Below, one piece after another: positions 48,459 to 57,449 of a DNA stretch of 64,000 nucleotides. Position 1 is the first letter of the stretch; each line of letters starts with the position of its first letter. The notes beneath the pieces are model-generated. The model searched no databases. It was given only the letters and a program-made list of their open reading frames with translations, and had not been told where the DNA came from. The position numbers and the translations under genes were made by a program. Source of the DNA: Microbacterium jejuense (lineage in GTDB: Bacteria; Actinomycetota; Actinomycetes; Actinomycetales; Microbacteriaceae); assembly GCF_019511665.1 (NCBI RefSeq), contig NZ_JAEUAW010000004.1:248001-312000 (forward strand), in the 5' to 3' direction.

Positions 48459-49144
48459 TCCCGACCGATCCCGACGCGCTGCGCGAGGCGGCGCTCGTCA
48501 TGCACGCGGTGCGCGACCGGTGCGTGTGGACGCAGCAGATCGACCACCGCGCCCTCGTCCCGTACCTCGTGGAAGAGAGCGCCGAGCTCATCGACGCCGT
48601 CGAGGAGGGTTCGCGCGACGAGCTGCGCGAAGAGCTCGGCGACCTGCTGTGGCAGGTGCTGTTCCACGCCGAGATCGCCTCGCGCGACCCGGACGCCCCC
48701 TTCGACATCGACGACGTCGCACGCGGGCTGACCGACAAGATGGTGCGGCGGCATCCGCACGTCTTCGGCGACGCCGTCGCGACGACGCCCGAAGAGGTGC
48801 TCGTGCACTGGAACGCCGCCAAGGCCGCAGAGAAGAGCGCGCGCACCAGCGTGCTCGACGGCGTGAGCGAGCGGATGCCGAGCCTGGCGCTCGCCCAGAA
48901 GCTCCTGTCGAAGGCGTCCAGCGTGGGGCTCACTGAACCGCGGCCGTTGAGCGAGCGAGGAACGAGCGAGACGAAACGCCCCGATGCGACGAGCGAGTCC
49001 GAGCTCGGCGACGCGCTGCTCGCGCTGGTGGCCACCGCCCGTGCGAACGGCTGGGATGCCGAGCGTGCGCTGCGAGAGAGGTTGCGGCGCCTGGAGGGCG
49101 AGATCCGTGCGGCCGAGGGGACACCGGACGCTCTGGAAAGATAG
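48413..49144 (+). CDS. mazG: nucleoside triphosphate pyrophosphohydrolase MazG
   Basis: A 243-residue MazG-type enzyme that hydrolyses non-canonical NTPs. Metal-binding EESAELIDAVEEG and ELREELGDLLWQVLFHAEIA form the four-helix catalytic unit. ATG 48413 is 7 bases after TATCGT (48400-48405) and lies inside nhaA. Residues of about 177-192 (RPLSERGTSETKRPD) come from an inserted repeat-like DNA segment that keeps the frame; they interrupt the C-terminal part between SVGLTE and SELGDALL. Confidence 0.93.
   Translation: MAPSTPDGERPEDRVVPTDPDALREAALVMHAVRDRCVWTQQIDHRALVPYLVEESAELIDAVEEGSRDELREELGDLLWQVLFHAEIASRDPDAPFDIDDVARGLTDKMVRRHPHVFGDAVATTPEEVLVHWNAAKAAEKSARTSVLDGVSERMPSLALAQKLLSKASSVGLTEPRPLSERGTSETKRPDATSESELGDALLALVATARANGWDAERALRERLRRLEGEIRAAEGTPDALER
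48941..48980 (+). repeat. repeat-like insertion inside mazG
   Basis: A segment of tandem GAGCGAGC-type words ending in GAGACGAAACG. From memory, similar sequences are dispersed between genes in Microbacterium-like genomes. Here it is in frame in mazG. No second copy is seen in this window. Confidence 0.5.
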
Positions 49145-49148
49145 TGCT

Positions 49149-50444
49149 GTGGCATCCGTGAACCCGCCGCGCGGCATGCGCGACTTCCTCCCCGCTGACA
49201 AGGCCCGCCGCGAGGGCGTCCTCGCCGTCATCCGCGAGCGCTACCGCGCGCACGGCTTCGACGAGATCGAGACCCCTGTCATGGAGGAGTACTCGCGGCT
49301 GCACGCCGGCATCGGCGGCGACAACGAGAAGCTCGCGTACAACGTGCTCAAACGGGGCCTCGACGCCGACGCGATCCGGGCCGCCGCCGACGACCAGGCG
49401 CAGCTCACCGACCTGGGACTGCGCTACGACCTCACGGTGCCGCTGGCACGCTTCTACGCCACGAATCGCGGCCAGCTGCCGTCGGTGTTCCGCTCGATCC
49501 AGATCGCGCCGGTGTGGCGGGCCGAGCGGCCGCAGAAGGGGCGCTACCGCCAGTTCGTGCAGTGCGACATCGACATCATCGGCGACGCCTCGGCGCGCGC
49601 CGAGGCCGAGCTCGCCGTCGCCACGCTCGACACGCTCGACGCCCTCGGGCTCGAGGGCGGACGCATCCGCATCAACGACCGCCGTGTGCTGGAGTGGATG
49701 CTCGACAGCTTCGGGTTCGGCGCCGACGAGCGTCCCGGTGTGCTCATCACGATCGACAAGCTCGACAAGATCGGCCCGGACGGCATCATCGCCGAGCTGC
49801 GCGAGCGCGGCGCGACGAGCGCTGCCGTCGACGCGTTCGACGCCTTCCTGCGCCGCGCGGTGACGATGGAGTACAACCCGTACGGCGAGCGCCAGATCCG
49901 CAAGGCCCTGCCCGCGGGCGCGCCCGACGACGTCGTCGCGCACCTCATCGGCATCGGCGCCGCGGTCGCCGCGGCGCGCGGCACCGACGGCCCGCTCGGC
50001 GACATCCCCCTCGTGTTCGATCCCTTCCTGGTGCGGGGCATGGGCTACTACACCGGCACCATCTTCGAGCTCGCGCACCCGTCGGTCGACTATTCGCTGG
50101 GCGGCGGCGGCCGGTACGACGGCATGATCGGGCGCTTCCTCGGCCAGGACGTCCCGGCCGTGGGATTCTCGATCGGCTTCGAGCGCATCGTCGACCTCGT
50201 CGCGGACCGGGCGGATGCCGCGGCCGACGCGGTCGTGCTGGTCCACGATCGCGACGTGCCCGAGTCCGAGCTGCTTGCGCTCAAGGCGTCGCTGGTGCGT
50301 CAGGGGTCGCGCGTGCGCCTGGAGCACCGCACCAAGAACCTCAAGGCGCTGCTGGAGCGGGCGTCAGCCGACGGCTACACGGCCTTCGCGACCGTGGCGC
50401 CGGGGGCGTCGGCGGACACGCTCGAGGTCAAGCCGCTCGCCTGA
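49149..50444 (+). CDS. hisS: histidyl-tRNA synthetase
   Basis: A 431-residue class II synthetase. Motif 2 is VWRAERPQKGRYRQFVQ, the histidine loops are VRGMGYYTGTIFE and GGGGRYDGMIG, and motif 3 is VGFSIGFERI. The LRYDLTVPLARF and QCDIDIIG segments follow the eukaryote/archaea-type form rather than the LRPEGTA form of E. coli. Two GTG starts are possible (49149, 49158). A GATAGT box spans the mazG stop. It overlaps the convergent permease gene by 17 bases. Confidence 0.95.
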   Translation: MASVNPPRGMRDFLPADKARREGVLAVIRERYRAHGFDEIETPVMEEYSRLHAGIGGDNEKLAYNVLKRGLDADAIRAAADDQAQLTDLGLRYDLTVPLARFYATNRGQLPSVFRSIQIAPVWRAERPQKGRYRQFVQCDIDIIGDASARAEAELAVATLDTLDALGLEGGRIRINDRRVLEWMLDSFGFGADERPGVLITIDKLDKIGPDGIIAELRERGATSAAVDAFDAFLRRAVTMEYNPYGERQIRKALPAGAPDDVVAHLIGIGAAVAAARGTDGPLGDIPLVFDPFLVRGMGYYTGTIFELAHPSVDYSLGGGGRYDGMIGRFLGQDVPAVGFSIGFERIVDLVADRADAAADAVVLVHDRDVPESELLALKASLVRQGSRVRLEHRTKNLKALLERASADGYTAFATVAPGASADTLEVKPLA

Positions 50445-51675
50445 CCCTGATCGCGCGGTAGGCGACGCCGACCGCGACCACGACGACGCCTGCCACGACC
50501 GACGGCCAGGGCAGGGTGACGGCCAGGACGAGGCATCCGATCGCCCCGACGATCTGCAGCGCCTGCGGGTACCGGCGCGCCGGGCCGCGCTGCCGCAGCG
50601 CCGCGACGTTCGCGACGAAGTAGTACAGCAGCACGCCGAACGACGAGAAGCCGATCGCGCCGCGCAGGTCGACGAGCGCGACGAGCACGACCACGAGGGC
50701 GCCCACGGTGAGCTCGGCGCGATGCGGCACGTGCCAGCGGGGGTGCACCCGGTCGAGGACGCCGGGCAGGTCGCGCTCGCGAGACATCGCGAACGCGGTG
50801 CGGCTCACGCCGGCGATGAGGGCCAGCAGCGCGCCGAGCGACCCCGCGGCGGCGCCGACGCGTACGACGACGCCGATCCATGCCCACCCCGAGCGGGCGG
50901 CCGCCTCGGCGACCGGTTCGGTGGATGCCGCCACCCCGGCCGGACCGAGCGCCCCGAGCACCGCGACCGCGACGACGCCGTAGACGGCGAGCGCGATCAC
51001 GAAGGCGACGACGATCGCCCGGGGGATGATCCGGCGGGGATCCCGCACCTCCTCGCCCATCGTGGCGATGCGGGCGTACCCGGCGAACGCGAAGAAGAGC
51101 AGGCCCGCGGATTGCAGGATGCCGTAGGGGCCGGCGCTCCACAGCGTGTCGGAGGTGAGCCACCCCGGCGACGCGCCGCCCGAGAACGCGGCGGTCACGG
51201 CCGCGGCCAGCGCCCCGAGCGTGATCACGACGATCACGCGGGCGGCCCCCGCCGTACGGGTCACTCCGAACCAGTTCACGGCCGTCAGCGCGACGACGGC
51301 GGCGATCGCGACCGGCCGCTCCCACCCCGCGGGCGCCGCGTACGCGGCGAAGGTGAGGGCCATCGCGGCGCAGCTGGCCGTCTTGCCCACGACGAACCCC
51401 CAGCCCGCGACGAAGCCCCACCAGGGCCCCAGTTCCGCGCGACCGTAGGCGTACGTCCCGCCGGAGGTCGGGTGGGCCGCGGCCAGCTGCGCCGACGAGG
51501 TCGCATTGCCGAACGCGACGACGGCGGCGATCGCCAGTCCGACGAGCAGGCCCGCGCCCGCGGCATCCGCCGCCGGCGCCCATACGGCGAACACCCCGGC
51601 GCCGACCATCGACCCGAGGCCGATGAACACGGCGTCGCCGAGGCCGAGACGGCGCTGGAGCGAGGGGGTTGTCAC
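50428..51675 (-). CDS. APC-family amino acid permease
   Basis: A 415-residue permease with about 12 helices. The GLGSMVGAGVFAVWAPAA start of helix 1 and GYARIATMGEEVRDPRRIIPRAI are APC-superfamily signatures (basic amino acid/polyamine antiporter group). GTG 51675 is 7 bases after TAGAGT (51688-51683). Substrate unknown. Confidence 0.9.
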   Translation of the reverse strand: MTTPSLQRRLGLGDAVFIGLGSMVGAGVFAVWAPAADAAGAGLLVGLAIAAVVAFGNATSSAQLAAAHPTSGGTYAYGRAELGPWWGFVAGWGFVVGKTASCAAMALTFAAYAAPAGWERPVAIAAVVALTAVNWFGVTRTAGAARVIVVITLGALAAAVTAAFSGGASPGWLTSDTLWSAGPYGILQSAGLLFFAFAGYARIATMGEEVRDPRRIIPRAIVVAFVIALAVYGVVAVAVLGALGPAGVAASTEPVAEAAARSGWAWIGVVVRVGAAAGSLGALLALIAGVSRTAFAMSRERDLPGVLDRVHPRWHVPHRAELTVGALVVVLVALVDLRGAIGFSSFGVLLYYFVANVAALRQRGPARRYPQALQIVGAIGCLVLAVTLPWPSVVAGVVVVAVGVAYRAIRVRRAA

Positions 51676-51744
51676 GGGCGGAACTCTAGCGGTCACGGGA
51701 TAACGCCTCTCGCCTTGCGGCCCGGGCTTCGCCAGGATGGGTTC

Positions 51745-52185
51745 ATGACGCTGCAGCTGCACACCGTGCTCGTGCCGTTCGGACCGGCGACCGCCATCGA
51801 GCTGACAGACGCCCAGGTCGACGCGCTCGGGGGTGGCAAGCGGGCGGCCGTGGTCGTCGGCATCGGAGGCAGGAGCGCGCGCGTGCGACTGGCGGTCATG
51901 GACGGCAAGAACGTCATCGGCCTGTCGAAGGCCGTGCGGGCGCAGCTCGGCGTCGAGATCGGCGACGAGGTCGACGCGACGATCGCGCTCGACACCGCAG
52001 AGCGCGAGGTCGAGGTGCCCGATGATCTCGCGACGGCGCTCGCCGCCGCCGGCGTGCGGGCCGCGTTCGACGCGCTGTCGCACTCCCGCCGCAAGGAGCT
52101 GGCGCGCGGCGTCGCCGAGGCCAAGCGCCCCGATACCCGCGAGCGCCGCGTCGCCGCGGTGGTCGAGGAGGTCACCTCCGCCTGA
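51745..52185 (+). CDS. DUF1905/YdeI-like protein
   Basis: A 146-residue protein with an N-terminal DUF1905 beta-barrel (residues 1-90) and a C-terminal YdeI/OmpD-associated helical part containing ALSHSRRKELARGVAEAKRPDTRERR. Members are small cytosolic proteins without known enzyme activity. A weak CAGGAT box ends 6 bases before ATG 51745. Confidence 0.85.
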   Translation: MTLQLHTVLVPFGPATAIELTDAQVDALGGGKRAAVVVGIGGRSARVRLAVMDGKNVIGLSKAVRAQLGVEIGDEVDATIALDTAEREVEVPDDLATALAAAGVRAAFDALSHSRRKELARGVAEAKRPDTRERRVAAVVEEVTSA

Positions 52186-52197
52186 CGCGGCGGAAGG

Positions 52198-52245
52198 GGA
52201 TGCCGTCGCCCCGGCCATCGGACCGTCACCGGCGTGACGGCATCC
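52198..52245 (+). terminator. hairpin after the DUF1905 gene
   Basis: GGATGCCGTC (52198-52207) pairs perfectly with GACGGCATCC (52236-52245) around a 28-base loop, another member of the GGATGCC-type inverted repeats. Confidence 0.55.
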
Positions 52246-52273
52246 GTTCATCCGCGTGAGGTGGCATGGCGTC

Positions 52274-53083
52274 ATGACCGGTTCGCGTGACGCCGTTCCC
52301 TGGCCGGTCGTGCTCGGCGTCGCCGGGATCGCGGTGGGCGCGGGGCTCGTGGCGCTCGGCGGGCGCGCGGTGCTGACGCGCCAGGCCGCCCTCGCGCGGC
52401 GGCGCATCGGCAAGCCGCTCGGGGAGGACGCGCTCGACGCCGACCGCGTGTGGGGGCGGCGCTTCGACGGGCCGCCGCACGAGCTCGTGGTGCTGGGTGA
52501 CTCGATCGCCGCGGGACTCGGCGCCGAGCGTCGCAAGGAGACGCTCGGCGCGCGCCTGGCGAAGGGGCTGGCCCGCGCCGAGAGGCGGCCGGTGCGTCTG
52601 CGGACGGCCGCGGTCGTGGGTGCTGAGACCTCGATGCTCGCGTCGCAGATCGACGCGCTGCCCGCCGACTACCGGCCCGACGCCGCGGTGATCGTCGTCG
52701 GCGGCAACGACGTCACGCACCGGGTCCCCGTCTCGGCGTCGGTCGCACAGCTCGAGGAGGCGATCGTTCGGCTGCAGGCGCGCGGCGCAGCGGTGGTCGT
52801 GGGGACGTGTCCCGACCTCGGTGCGCTGCGGCCGGTGCCGCAGCCGTTGCGCGCACTGGGATCGCGGCTGTCGCGGCAGCTCGCGGACGCCCAGGCCGAG
52901 GCGGCGGCGCGCCACGACGCGCGGGCGGTGTCGCTGCGCCGCGCCGTCGGGCCGTTCTTCGTGACGCAGCCCGACGAGATGTTCAGCCTGGACCGCTTCC
53001 ACCCCAGCGCACTGGGCTACCGGCGTACAGCGGAGGCGCTGCTGCCCGCCCTGATCGCAGCGCTCGGCGACGGCGACGGCTGA
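52274..53083 (+). CDS. SGNH/GDSL hydrolase
   Basis: A 269-residue esterase-like protein with a membrane/signal segment (about 10-28) and the SGNH blocks GDSIAAGLG (nucleophile Ser), GGND and DRFHPS (Asp and His). It should act outside the membrane on lipids or acetylated polymers. ATG 52274 is taken as start because GAGGTGG lies upstream; GTG 52256 is possible. Confidence 0.85.
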   Translation: MTGSRDAVPWPVVLGVAGIAVGAGLVALGGRAVLTRQAALARRRIGKPLGEDALDADRVWGRRFDGPPHELVVLGDSIAAGLGAERRKETLGARLAKGLARAERRPVRLRTAAVVGAETSMLASQIDALPADYRPDAAVIVVGGNDVTHRVPVSASVAQLEEAIVRLQARGAAVVVGTCPDLGALRPVPQPLRALGSRLSRQLADAQAEAAARHDARAVSLRRAVGPFFVTQPDEMFSLDRFHPSALGYRRTAEALLPALIAALGDGDG

Positions 53084-53103
53084 TGCGCCGCCGTCGCCGG
53101 GCG

Positions 53104-53607
53104 TCACCCGCTGTATGACGCGGCCCACTCCGCCACGCGCGCGGCGCTCTCTTCCTCTGACAGGTCCTCGACGCGGGTCATGATCGACCAGCGCACGCCG
53201 AACGGGTCTCTCACGCTCGAGAAGCGGTCGCCCGACACGAACGTCGACGGCTCCTCGCGCACGGTCGCGCCGGCGGCGACCGCCCGAGCGGTCACGGCGT
53301 CGATGTCCGGCACGTAGATGCCCAGGGAGTAGCAGTCCGCGTCGCCCTCCGGAGCGGGCACGAGCCCGTATTCGGGCGACGGCTCGCCGAGCTGCAGCAG
53401 GCCGAGCCCGAAGTCCAGGCCGGCGTGCACGACGAGCCCGCCGAACTCGGTGACGTCGGTCACGCGCGCGCCGAACACGTCGCGGTAGAACTCGATCGCC
53501 TCCTTCGCGCCGCGGATCGCGAGGAAGGGGGTGAGGCTCGTCGCCGAGTTCGGGCGTCCGGCGGTGGTGTGCGCGCCGGTCACGCCGATGGTGTTCTCTG
53601 TGGTCAT
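53104..53607 (-). CDS. VOC-family (glyoxalase-like) protein
   Basis: A 167-residue two-module VOC protein (SLTPFLAIRGAKEAIEFYRDVFGA opening, DPFGVRWSIMT close), of the PhnB-like type. It may bind a metal and a small toxic or antibiotic-like molecule; no precise role can be given. Divergent from the AraC-type gene, which is probably its regulator. Confidence 0.88.
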   Translation of the reverse strand: MTTENTIGVTGAHTTAGRPNSATSLTPFLAIRGAKEAIEFYRDVFGARVTDVTEFGGLVVHAGLDFGLGLLQLGEPSPEYGLVPAPEGDADCYSLGIYVPDIDAVTARAVAAGATVREEPSTFVSGDRFSSVRDPFGVRWSIMTRVEDLSEEESAARVAEWAASYSG

Positions 53608-53710
53608 GCCCCGACGGTCGCGCAGAAGCGGATGCCGCGGCTTGAAGATTCGCGACAACGTGCGCCGGCCCTCCGGCGTCGGTGTCGGCCGTCGCCGCTA
53701 CCGTGGCGGG

Positions 53711-54472
53711 GTGACCGACCCGAACCGCGGCGTGCTGTTCCCCGAGCGACTGCCGCGCTTCACGCGGCTGCCACCGGGGGAGGCGGCATCCGAGCTCGTC
53801 GAGTGGTACTGGATCCCGCAGTGGGACCTGCCCGACGGTGTGGAGTCGCGCCAGGCGCTGCTGCCGTACCCGGCAGCCAATCTCGCGGTCGAACCCGACG
53901 GCGTGACGCTGTGGGGCGTCACGACCCGGGCGGGGGAGCGCGTGCTGCGCGGGCGCGGATGGGCGGTGGGCGTCCTGCTGCGACCAGCCGCTCTGGCGCA
54001 GCTGTCCGCCGCGCCGGCCGGTCTGGCCGACGCGCATGTCGTGCTCGATGAGCCGGCTCTCCACGCTGCGGTGGTGGCGGCGATGCCCGACGCGCGAGCG
54101 GCCGCCGAGGTCGTCGAGTCGTGGCTCGTGGGGCGCGTGCGCGCCCTCACCCCCGAGGCGCGACTGGCGAACGCGATGACAGAGCTGCTGATGACCGATC
54201 CGGCGATCCTGCGCCTGGACGACGCGGCCGAGCGCCTGCGGGTGTCGGCGCGCACGCTGCAGCGCCTCGCGCATCGCACGGTCGGCCTGCCGCCTGCAGC
54301 GATGATCCGCCGCCGACGCCTGCAGGAGGCGGCGCAGCGCGTTCGGGACGAGCCCCGCACATCGCTCGCCGACATCGCCGCAGAGCTCGGTTACGCCGAT
54401 CAGGCGCATCTCGCGAACGACTTCCGCACGGTGCTGGGGTTCACCGCGTCGGACTATCGCGGCGCCGGCTGA
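53711..54472 (+). CDS. AraC-family transcriptional regulator
   Basis: A 253-residue regulator with an N-terminal DUF6597-like sensor domain (ELVEWYWIPQWDL) and a C-terminal double helix-turn-helix (LRVSARTLQRLAHR and SLADIAAELGYADQAHLANDFR). GTG 53711 is 6 bases after TACCGT (53699-53704); leaderless. This pairing of AraC and VOC genes is frequent. Confidence 0.92.
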   Translation: MTDPNRGVLFPERLPRFTRLPPGEAASELVEWYWIPQWDLPDGVESRQALLPYPAANLAVEPDGVTLWGVTTRAGERVLRGRGWAVGVLLRPAALAQLSAAPAGLADAHVVLDEPALHAAVVAAMPDARAAAEVVESWLVGRVRALTPEARLANAMTELLMTDPAILRLDDAAERLRVSARTLQRLAHRTVGLPPAAMIRRRRLQEAAQRVRDEPRTSLADIAAELGYADQAHLANDFRTVLGFTASDYRGAG

Positions 54473-54476
54473 CGCT

Positions 54477-54950
54477 TCAGCCGGCGGCGGCCTGCGTCAC
54501 GCGCCGCTTCTCGCGCACGTACACCTCACGGCGCACGCGCGCCACGACGTCGCCCGCCGCATCGGTGATGTCGGTCTCGAACCACTCGAGCACCTTCGCA
54601 CCGCCGCGGGCGCGCTCGCGCAGCTCCTCCGCCTTCTCGCGCGGAACCTCGAAGCGCGCGGTGAGCACGCCGCGGCCGGGCTTCAGGAACTCGATCTCGC
54701 CGCGCGTGTCCCACACCACATAGTCGCGTCCGAGCTGGTGCATCACGAGCATGAAGTAGTACGGGTCCGTCATGGCCGACATCGACCCGCCGAACGCCGT
54801 CTTGACGTAATTGCGGGTGAAGACGTTGACGTGCAGCTCGACGACGGCGCTCGTCCAGTCGTCCGAGAAGCGGCGGACGCGGATTCCGCTGAAGAGGTTG
54901 GGGATCCACAGGCTCATGCCGACAGCGAGGCGGCGAGGGGTCACGCGCAT
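54477..54950 (-). CDS. DUF4442 hotdog-fold protein
   Basis: A 157-residue protein of the DUF4442 group of hotdog-fold, thioesterase-like proteins (VKTAFGGSMSAMTDPYYFMLV is the central helix region). ATG 54950 gives the family N-terminus and follows a weak CATGCT box by 6 bases. Possibly acts on acyl-CoA. Divergent from the GntR operon. Confidence 0.8.
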   Translation of the reverse strand: MRVTPRRLAVGMSLWIPNLFSGIRVRRFSDDWTSAVVELHVNVFTRNYVKTAFGGSMSAMTDPYYFMLVMHQLGRDYVVWDTRGEIEFLKPGRGVLTARFEVPREKAEELRERARGGAKVLEWFETDITDAAGDVVARVRREVYVREKRRVTQAAAG

Positions 54951-55011
54951 GCGCCCAGCATGGCCGAGCCGCCCACGACGGACCCATTCGGTTGGCACGT
55001 ATCGACAATTG

Positions 55012-55035
55012 TTCTAGTTGTCATAGAATAAACGT
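55012..55035 (+). promoter_or_regulatory. GntR operator and leaderless promoter
   Basis: TTCTA-N7-TAGAA (55012-55028) is a perfect palindrome whose right half is inside the -10 box TAGAAT (55024-55029). The GTG start follows 6 bases later. A second symmetry, GACAA/TTGTC (55004-55022), overlaps it. Binding by the encoded regulator would block its own promoter. Confidence 0.65.
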
Positions 55036-55407
55036 GTGTTGGTGAGGATCGACCCCGAGAGCGATGCGCCGCTGTTCGCGCAGATCGCCGCGTCCGTGCG
55101 CGCGGATGCCGCGGCCGGCCGCCTGCGGGCGGGCGACCGTCTTCCCGCCGCCCGCGACATCGCCTCGGCGCTGGGGGTGAACGTGCACACCGTGCTGCAC
55201 GCCTACCAGGACCTCCGCGACGAGGGACTGGTCGAGCTCCGCCGCGGTCGCGGCGCCGTCGTGACCGGCCAGGCCGAGGCGCTGCAATCCCTCCACCACG
55301 ACATCCAGGACCTCGTCGCGCGGGCGCGCGCGGCGGGTCTTCCGTCCGACGCACTCGCCGCCCTCGTGAGAGAGGCGGCCCGTGCCGAACCGAAGGAGCA
55401 GCGATGA
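55036..55407 (+). CDS. GntR-family regulator, YtrA type
   Basis: A 123-residue short GntR regulator: winged helix (LFAQIAASVRADAAAGRLRAGDRLPAARDIASALGV split over residues 11-46, then HTVLHAYQDLRDEGLV) and a short dimerisation helix, the YtrA layout. YtrA regulators control adjacent membrane-protein genes; here a CPBP protein and a DUF1648 protein follow with 4-base overlaps. Likely autorepressor. Confidence 0.92.
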   Translation: MLVRIDPESDAPLFAQIAASVRADAAAGRLRAGDRLPAARDIASALGVNVHTVLHAYQDLRDEGLVELRRGRGAVVTGQAEALQSLHHDIQDLVARARAAGLPSDALAALVREAARAEPKEQR

Positions 55408-56414
55408 CCCGCCACGACGACTCCCGTCACCCGGTCCGCCACCCCGACTCCGAGAGGCCGGCCCGCGTGCCGTGGGGCGCGGTCGCCGCATACGCGGCGC
55501 TGGCCTGCGGGCTCGCGTGGGGCGTGGCCGCCCCGCTGTGGCTCGGCGAGGGGCTGGCGTCGCCGCTGGCCGGCCTGCTGCTGCCGCTCATGATGCTGAC
55601 GCCCGCGATCGCGACGGTCGTCGTGGTCTTCGCCTTCCGGGTCCCGCGGGGCGGGCGCGCGCGATTCCTCGGACTGTGGCCGCTGCGGCCCGCGGGGCGT
55701 CTCGTGCTGTTCCTCGCGCTCGCGCTCGTGCTGCCGGTCGTCGTCGTGGTCGCGACGGCGCTGGTGGCGGGCGCGCTCGGACTGGTCCGTCTCGACCTGG
55801 TCGGCTTCTCGGCCTTCGCCGCGCAGGTGTCCGCGAACGCGCCGGCGGGCACCCCGCTCCCGCCGGTGGCGGTGCTCGTAGCGCTGCAGTTCGCGGCTCT
55901 GCCGTTCGGGGCTCTCGTGAACAGCCTCCTCGCCTTCGGTGAGGAGCTCGGCTGGCGCGGCTGGCTGCAGACGGCGCTGCTGCCGCTGGGCACATGGCCG
56001 GCGCTGCTCATCACCGGCGCCGTGTGGGGACTGTGGCACGCGCCGGTGATCCTGCGGGGCTACAACTTCGCGCGTCCAGACATCGCCGGCGTGCTGCTGA
56101 TGGTCGGCGGCTGCGTCGCGTGGGGTGTGCTCTTCGGATGGCTGCGCCTGCGCAGCGCGTCGCTGTGGCCCGCGGTGCTCGCGCACGGCTCGCTCAACGC
56201 GCTCGCCGGGATCGTCCTCGTGCTCGCCGCGGCCGGCGAGACCCCCGACCTCGGCCTGGTCGGGCCCCTCGGCGTCGTGTCGTGGGGTGTGCTGGCCGTC
56301 GTGATCGGCGTGATCGTGCTCCTGCGGCAGTTCCGCCCCGGCACCCTGGCGGCGCCGAGGGCGACCCTCGCACCCGAGCCTGCCGCCACGATCGCCGAAG
56401 GAGAGACCCGATGA
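55404..56414 (+). CDS. CPBP intramembrane metalloprotease
   Basis: A 336-residue membrane protein with about eight helices and the CAAX-protease/bacteriocin-processing motifs GEELGWRGWL, GLWHAPV and HGSLNA, which supply Glu and His for the metal. It may process a peptide or give self-protection against one. The ATG overlaps the GntR stop (ATGA) and the stop overlaps the next start. Confidence 0.9.
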   Translation: MTRHDDSRHPVRHPDSERPARVPWGAVAAYAALACGLAWGVAAPLWLGEGLASPLAGLLLPLMMLTPAIATVVVVFAFRVPRGGRARFLGLWPLRPAGRLVLFLALALVLPVVVVVATALVAGALGLVRLDLVGFSAFAAQVSANAPAGTPLPPVAVLVALQFAALPFGALVNSLLAFGEELGWRGWLQTALLPLGTWPALLITGAVWGLWHAPVILRGYNFARPDIAGVLLMVGGCVAWGVLFGWLRLRSASLWPAVLAHGSLNALAGIVLVLAAAGETPDLGLVGPLGVVSWGVLAVVIGVIVLLRQFRPGTLAAPRATLAPEPAATIAEGETR

Positions 56415-57418
56415 CCCGCCCCGACCCCGCCGTGCGCCGCTTCGTGCTCGTCGCGATCTGGCTGCCCCTCGCGATCGTCGTCGTGGGCGTCGCCGTCCAG
56501 ATGATCGCCCTGCCGCACCTGCCGCCGACCATCGCCGTGCACTGGAACGCGTCGGGCCAGGCGGATGGCTTCGCGCCCGCCTGGACGCAGCCGCTCGTGA
56601 CGGTGCTGCTGGGCCTCGGCCTGCCCCTGTTGATGGCTCTCACCTCGCTCGGCGGACTGCGCCGCGGCGATCGTGGACCGACCTACCGCCTGATGGGGGC
56701 GAGCGCCGCCGCCGTCTCTGCGCTCGTCACCGTCGCCCTGACCGCGACCCTCGCGATGCAGATCGGCCTCGATGCGGCCTCGCAGGCGCCGACGGTGTGG
56801 ATCCCGCTCGTCGTCTCGCTCGTCGCGGCCGCGATCGTCGGCGTCGGCGCCTGGTTCCTCCAGCCGGGCACTGCGGCTCCGGATGCCGCGACCCGGCCCG
56901 CGACGCCGCTCGCGCTCGGCCCGAACGAGCGGGCACTGTGGATGCGGACGACCTCGATGACGACCGGCGCCGCCGTGGCCGTGGTCGCGGCGGTGCTGCT
57001 CGTCGCGGCCGGTGCCGTCGCTGCGTGGGTCGGCGGGGCCGAGCCCGTGACCGCGTGGCTGCTCACCGGCGTCGCGCTCGTCCTGCTGTTCTTCGCCGCC
57101 ACCACGCTGGCGTTCCACGTCCGCGTGGACGACGGCGGGCTCGCGGTCGACTCGGTGCTCGGCATCCCTCGCTTCCGCGTGGCGCTCGCCGACGTCCAGT
57201 CCGCCGCCCGCGTGCGCGTGACGCCGATGGGGGAGTTCGGCGGATGGGGGCTGCGCATCGCGCCCCACGGCCGCCGCTTCGGGATCGTGCTGCGCACCGG
57301 CGAAGCGCTCGAGGTCACCCGCCGCAGCGGGCGCCGCTTCGTGGTGACGGTGGACGACGCCGAGACGGGCGCTGCGCTGCTGGAGGCCCTCGCGCAGCGG
57401 GCGGCGGCGAGGCCTTGA
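56411..57418 (+). CDS. DUF1648-domain membrane protein
   Basis: A 335-residue membrane protein starting with a DUF1648 domain (LPPTIAVHWNASGQADGF), several helices, and a C-terminal soluble PH-like domain (about 240-330). DUF1648 is found in SdpI-like immunity or signal proteins next to YtrA regulators. Coupled to the CPBP gene. Confidence 0.85.
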   Translation: MTRPDPAVRRFVLVAIWLPLAIVVVGVAVQMIALPHLPPTIAVHWNASGQADGFAPAWTQPLVTVLLGLGLPLLMALTSLGGLRRGDRGPTYRLMGASAAAVSALVTVALTATLAMQIGLDAASQAPTVWIPLVVSLVAAAIVGVGAWFLQPGTAAPDAATRPATPLALGPNERALWMRTTSMTTGAAVAVVAAVLLVAAGAVAAWVGGAEPVTAWLLTGVALVLLFFAATTLAFHVRVDDGGLAVDSVLGIPRFRVALADVQSAARVRVTPMGEFGGWGLRIAPHGRRFGIVLRTGEALEVTRRSGRRFVVTVDDAETGAALLEALAQRAAARP

Positions 57419-57449
57419 CGGCCGGCGCGGCGCCGGATTTGCTGGGGGC

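Noticed and set aside
48941-48980. CRISPR-like or tandem-repeat array at the mazG insertion
   Set aside because: There is only one short unit without regular repeat-spacer structure, and no cas genes are seen.
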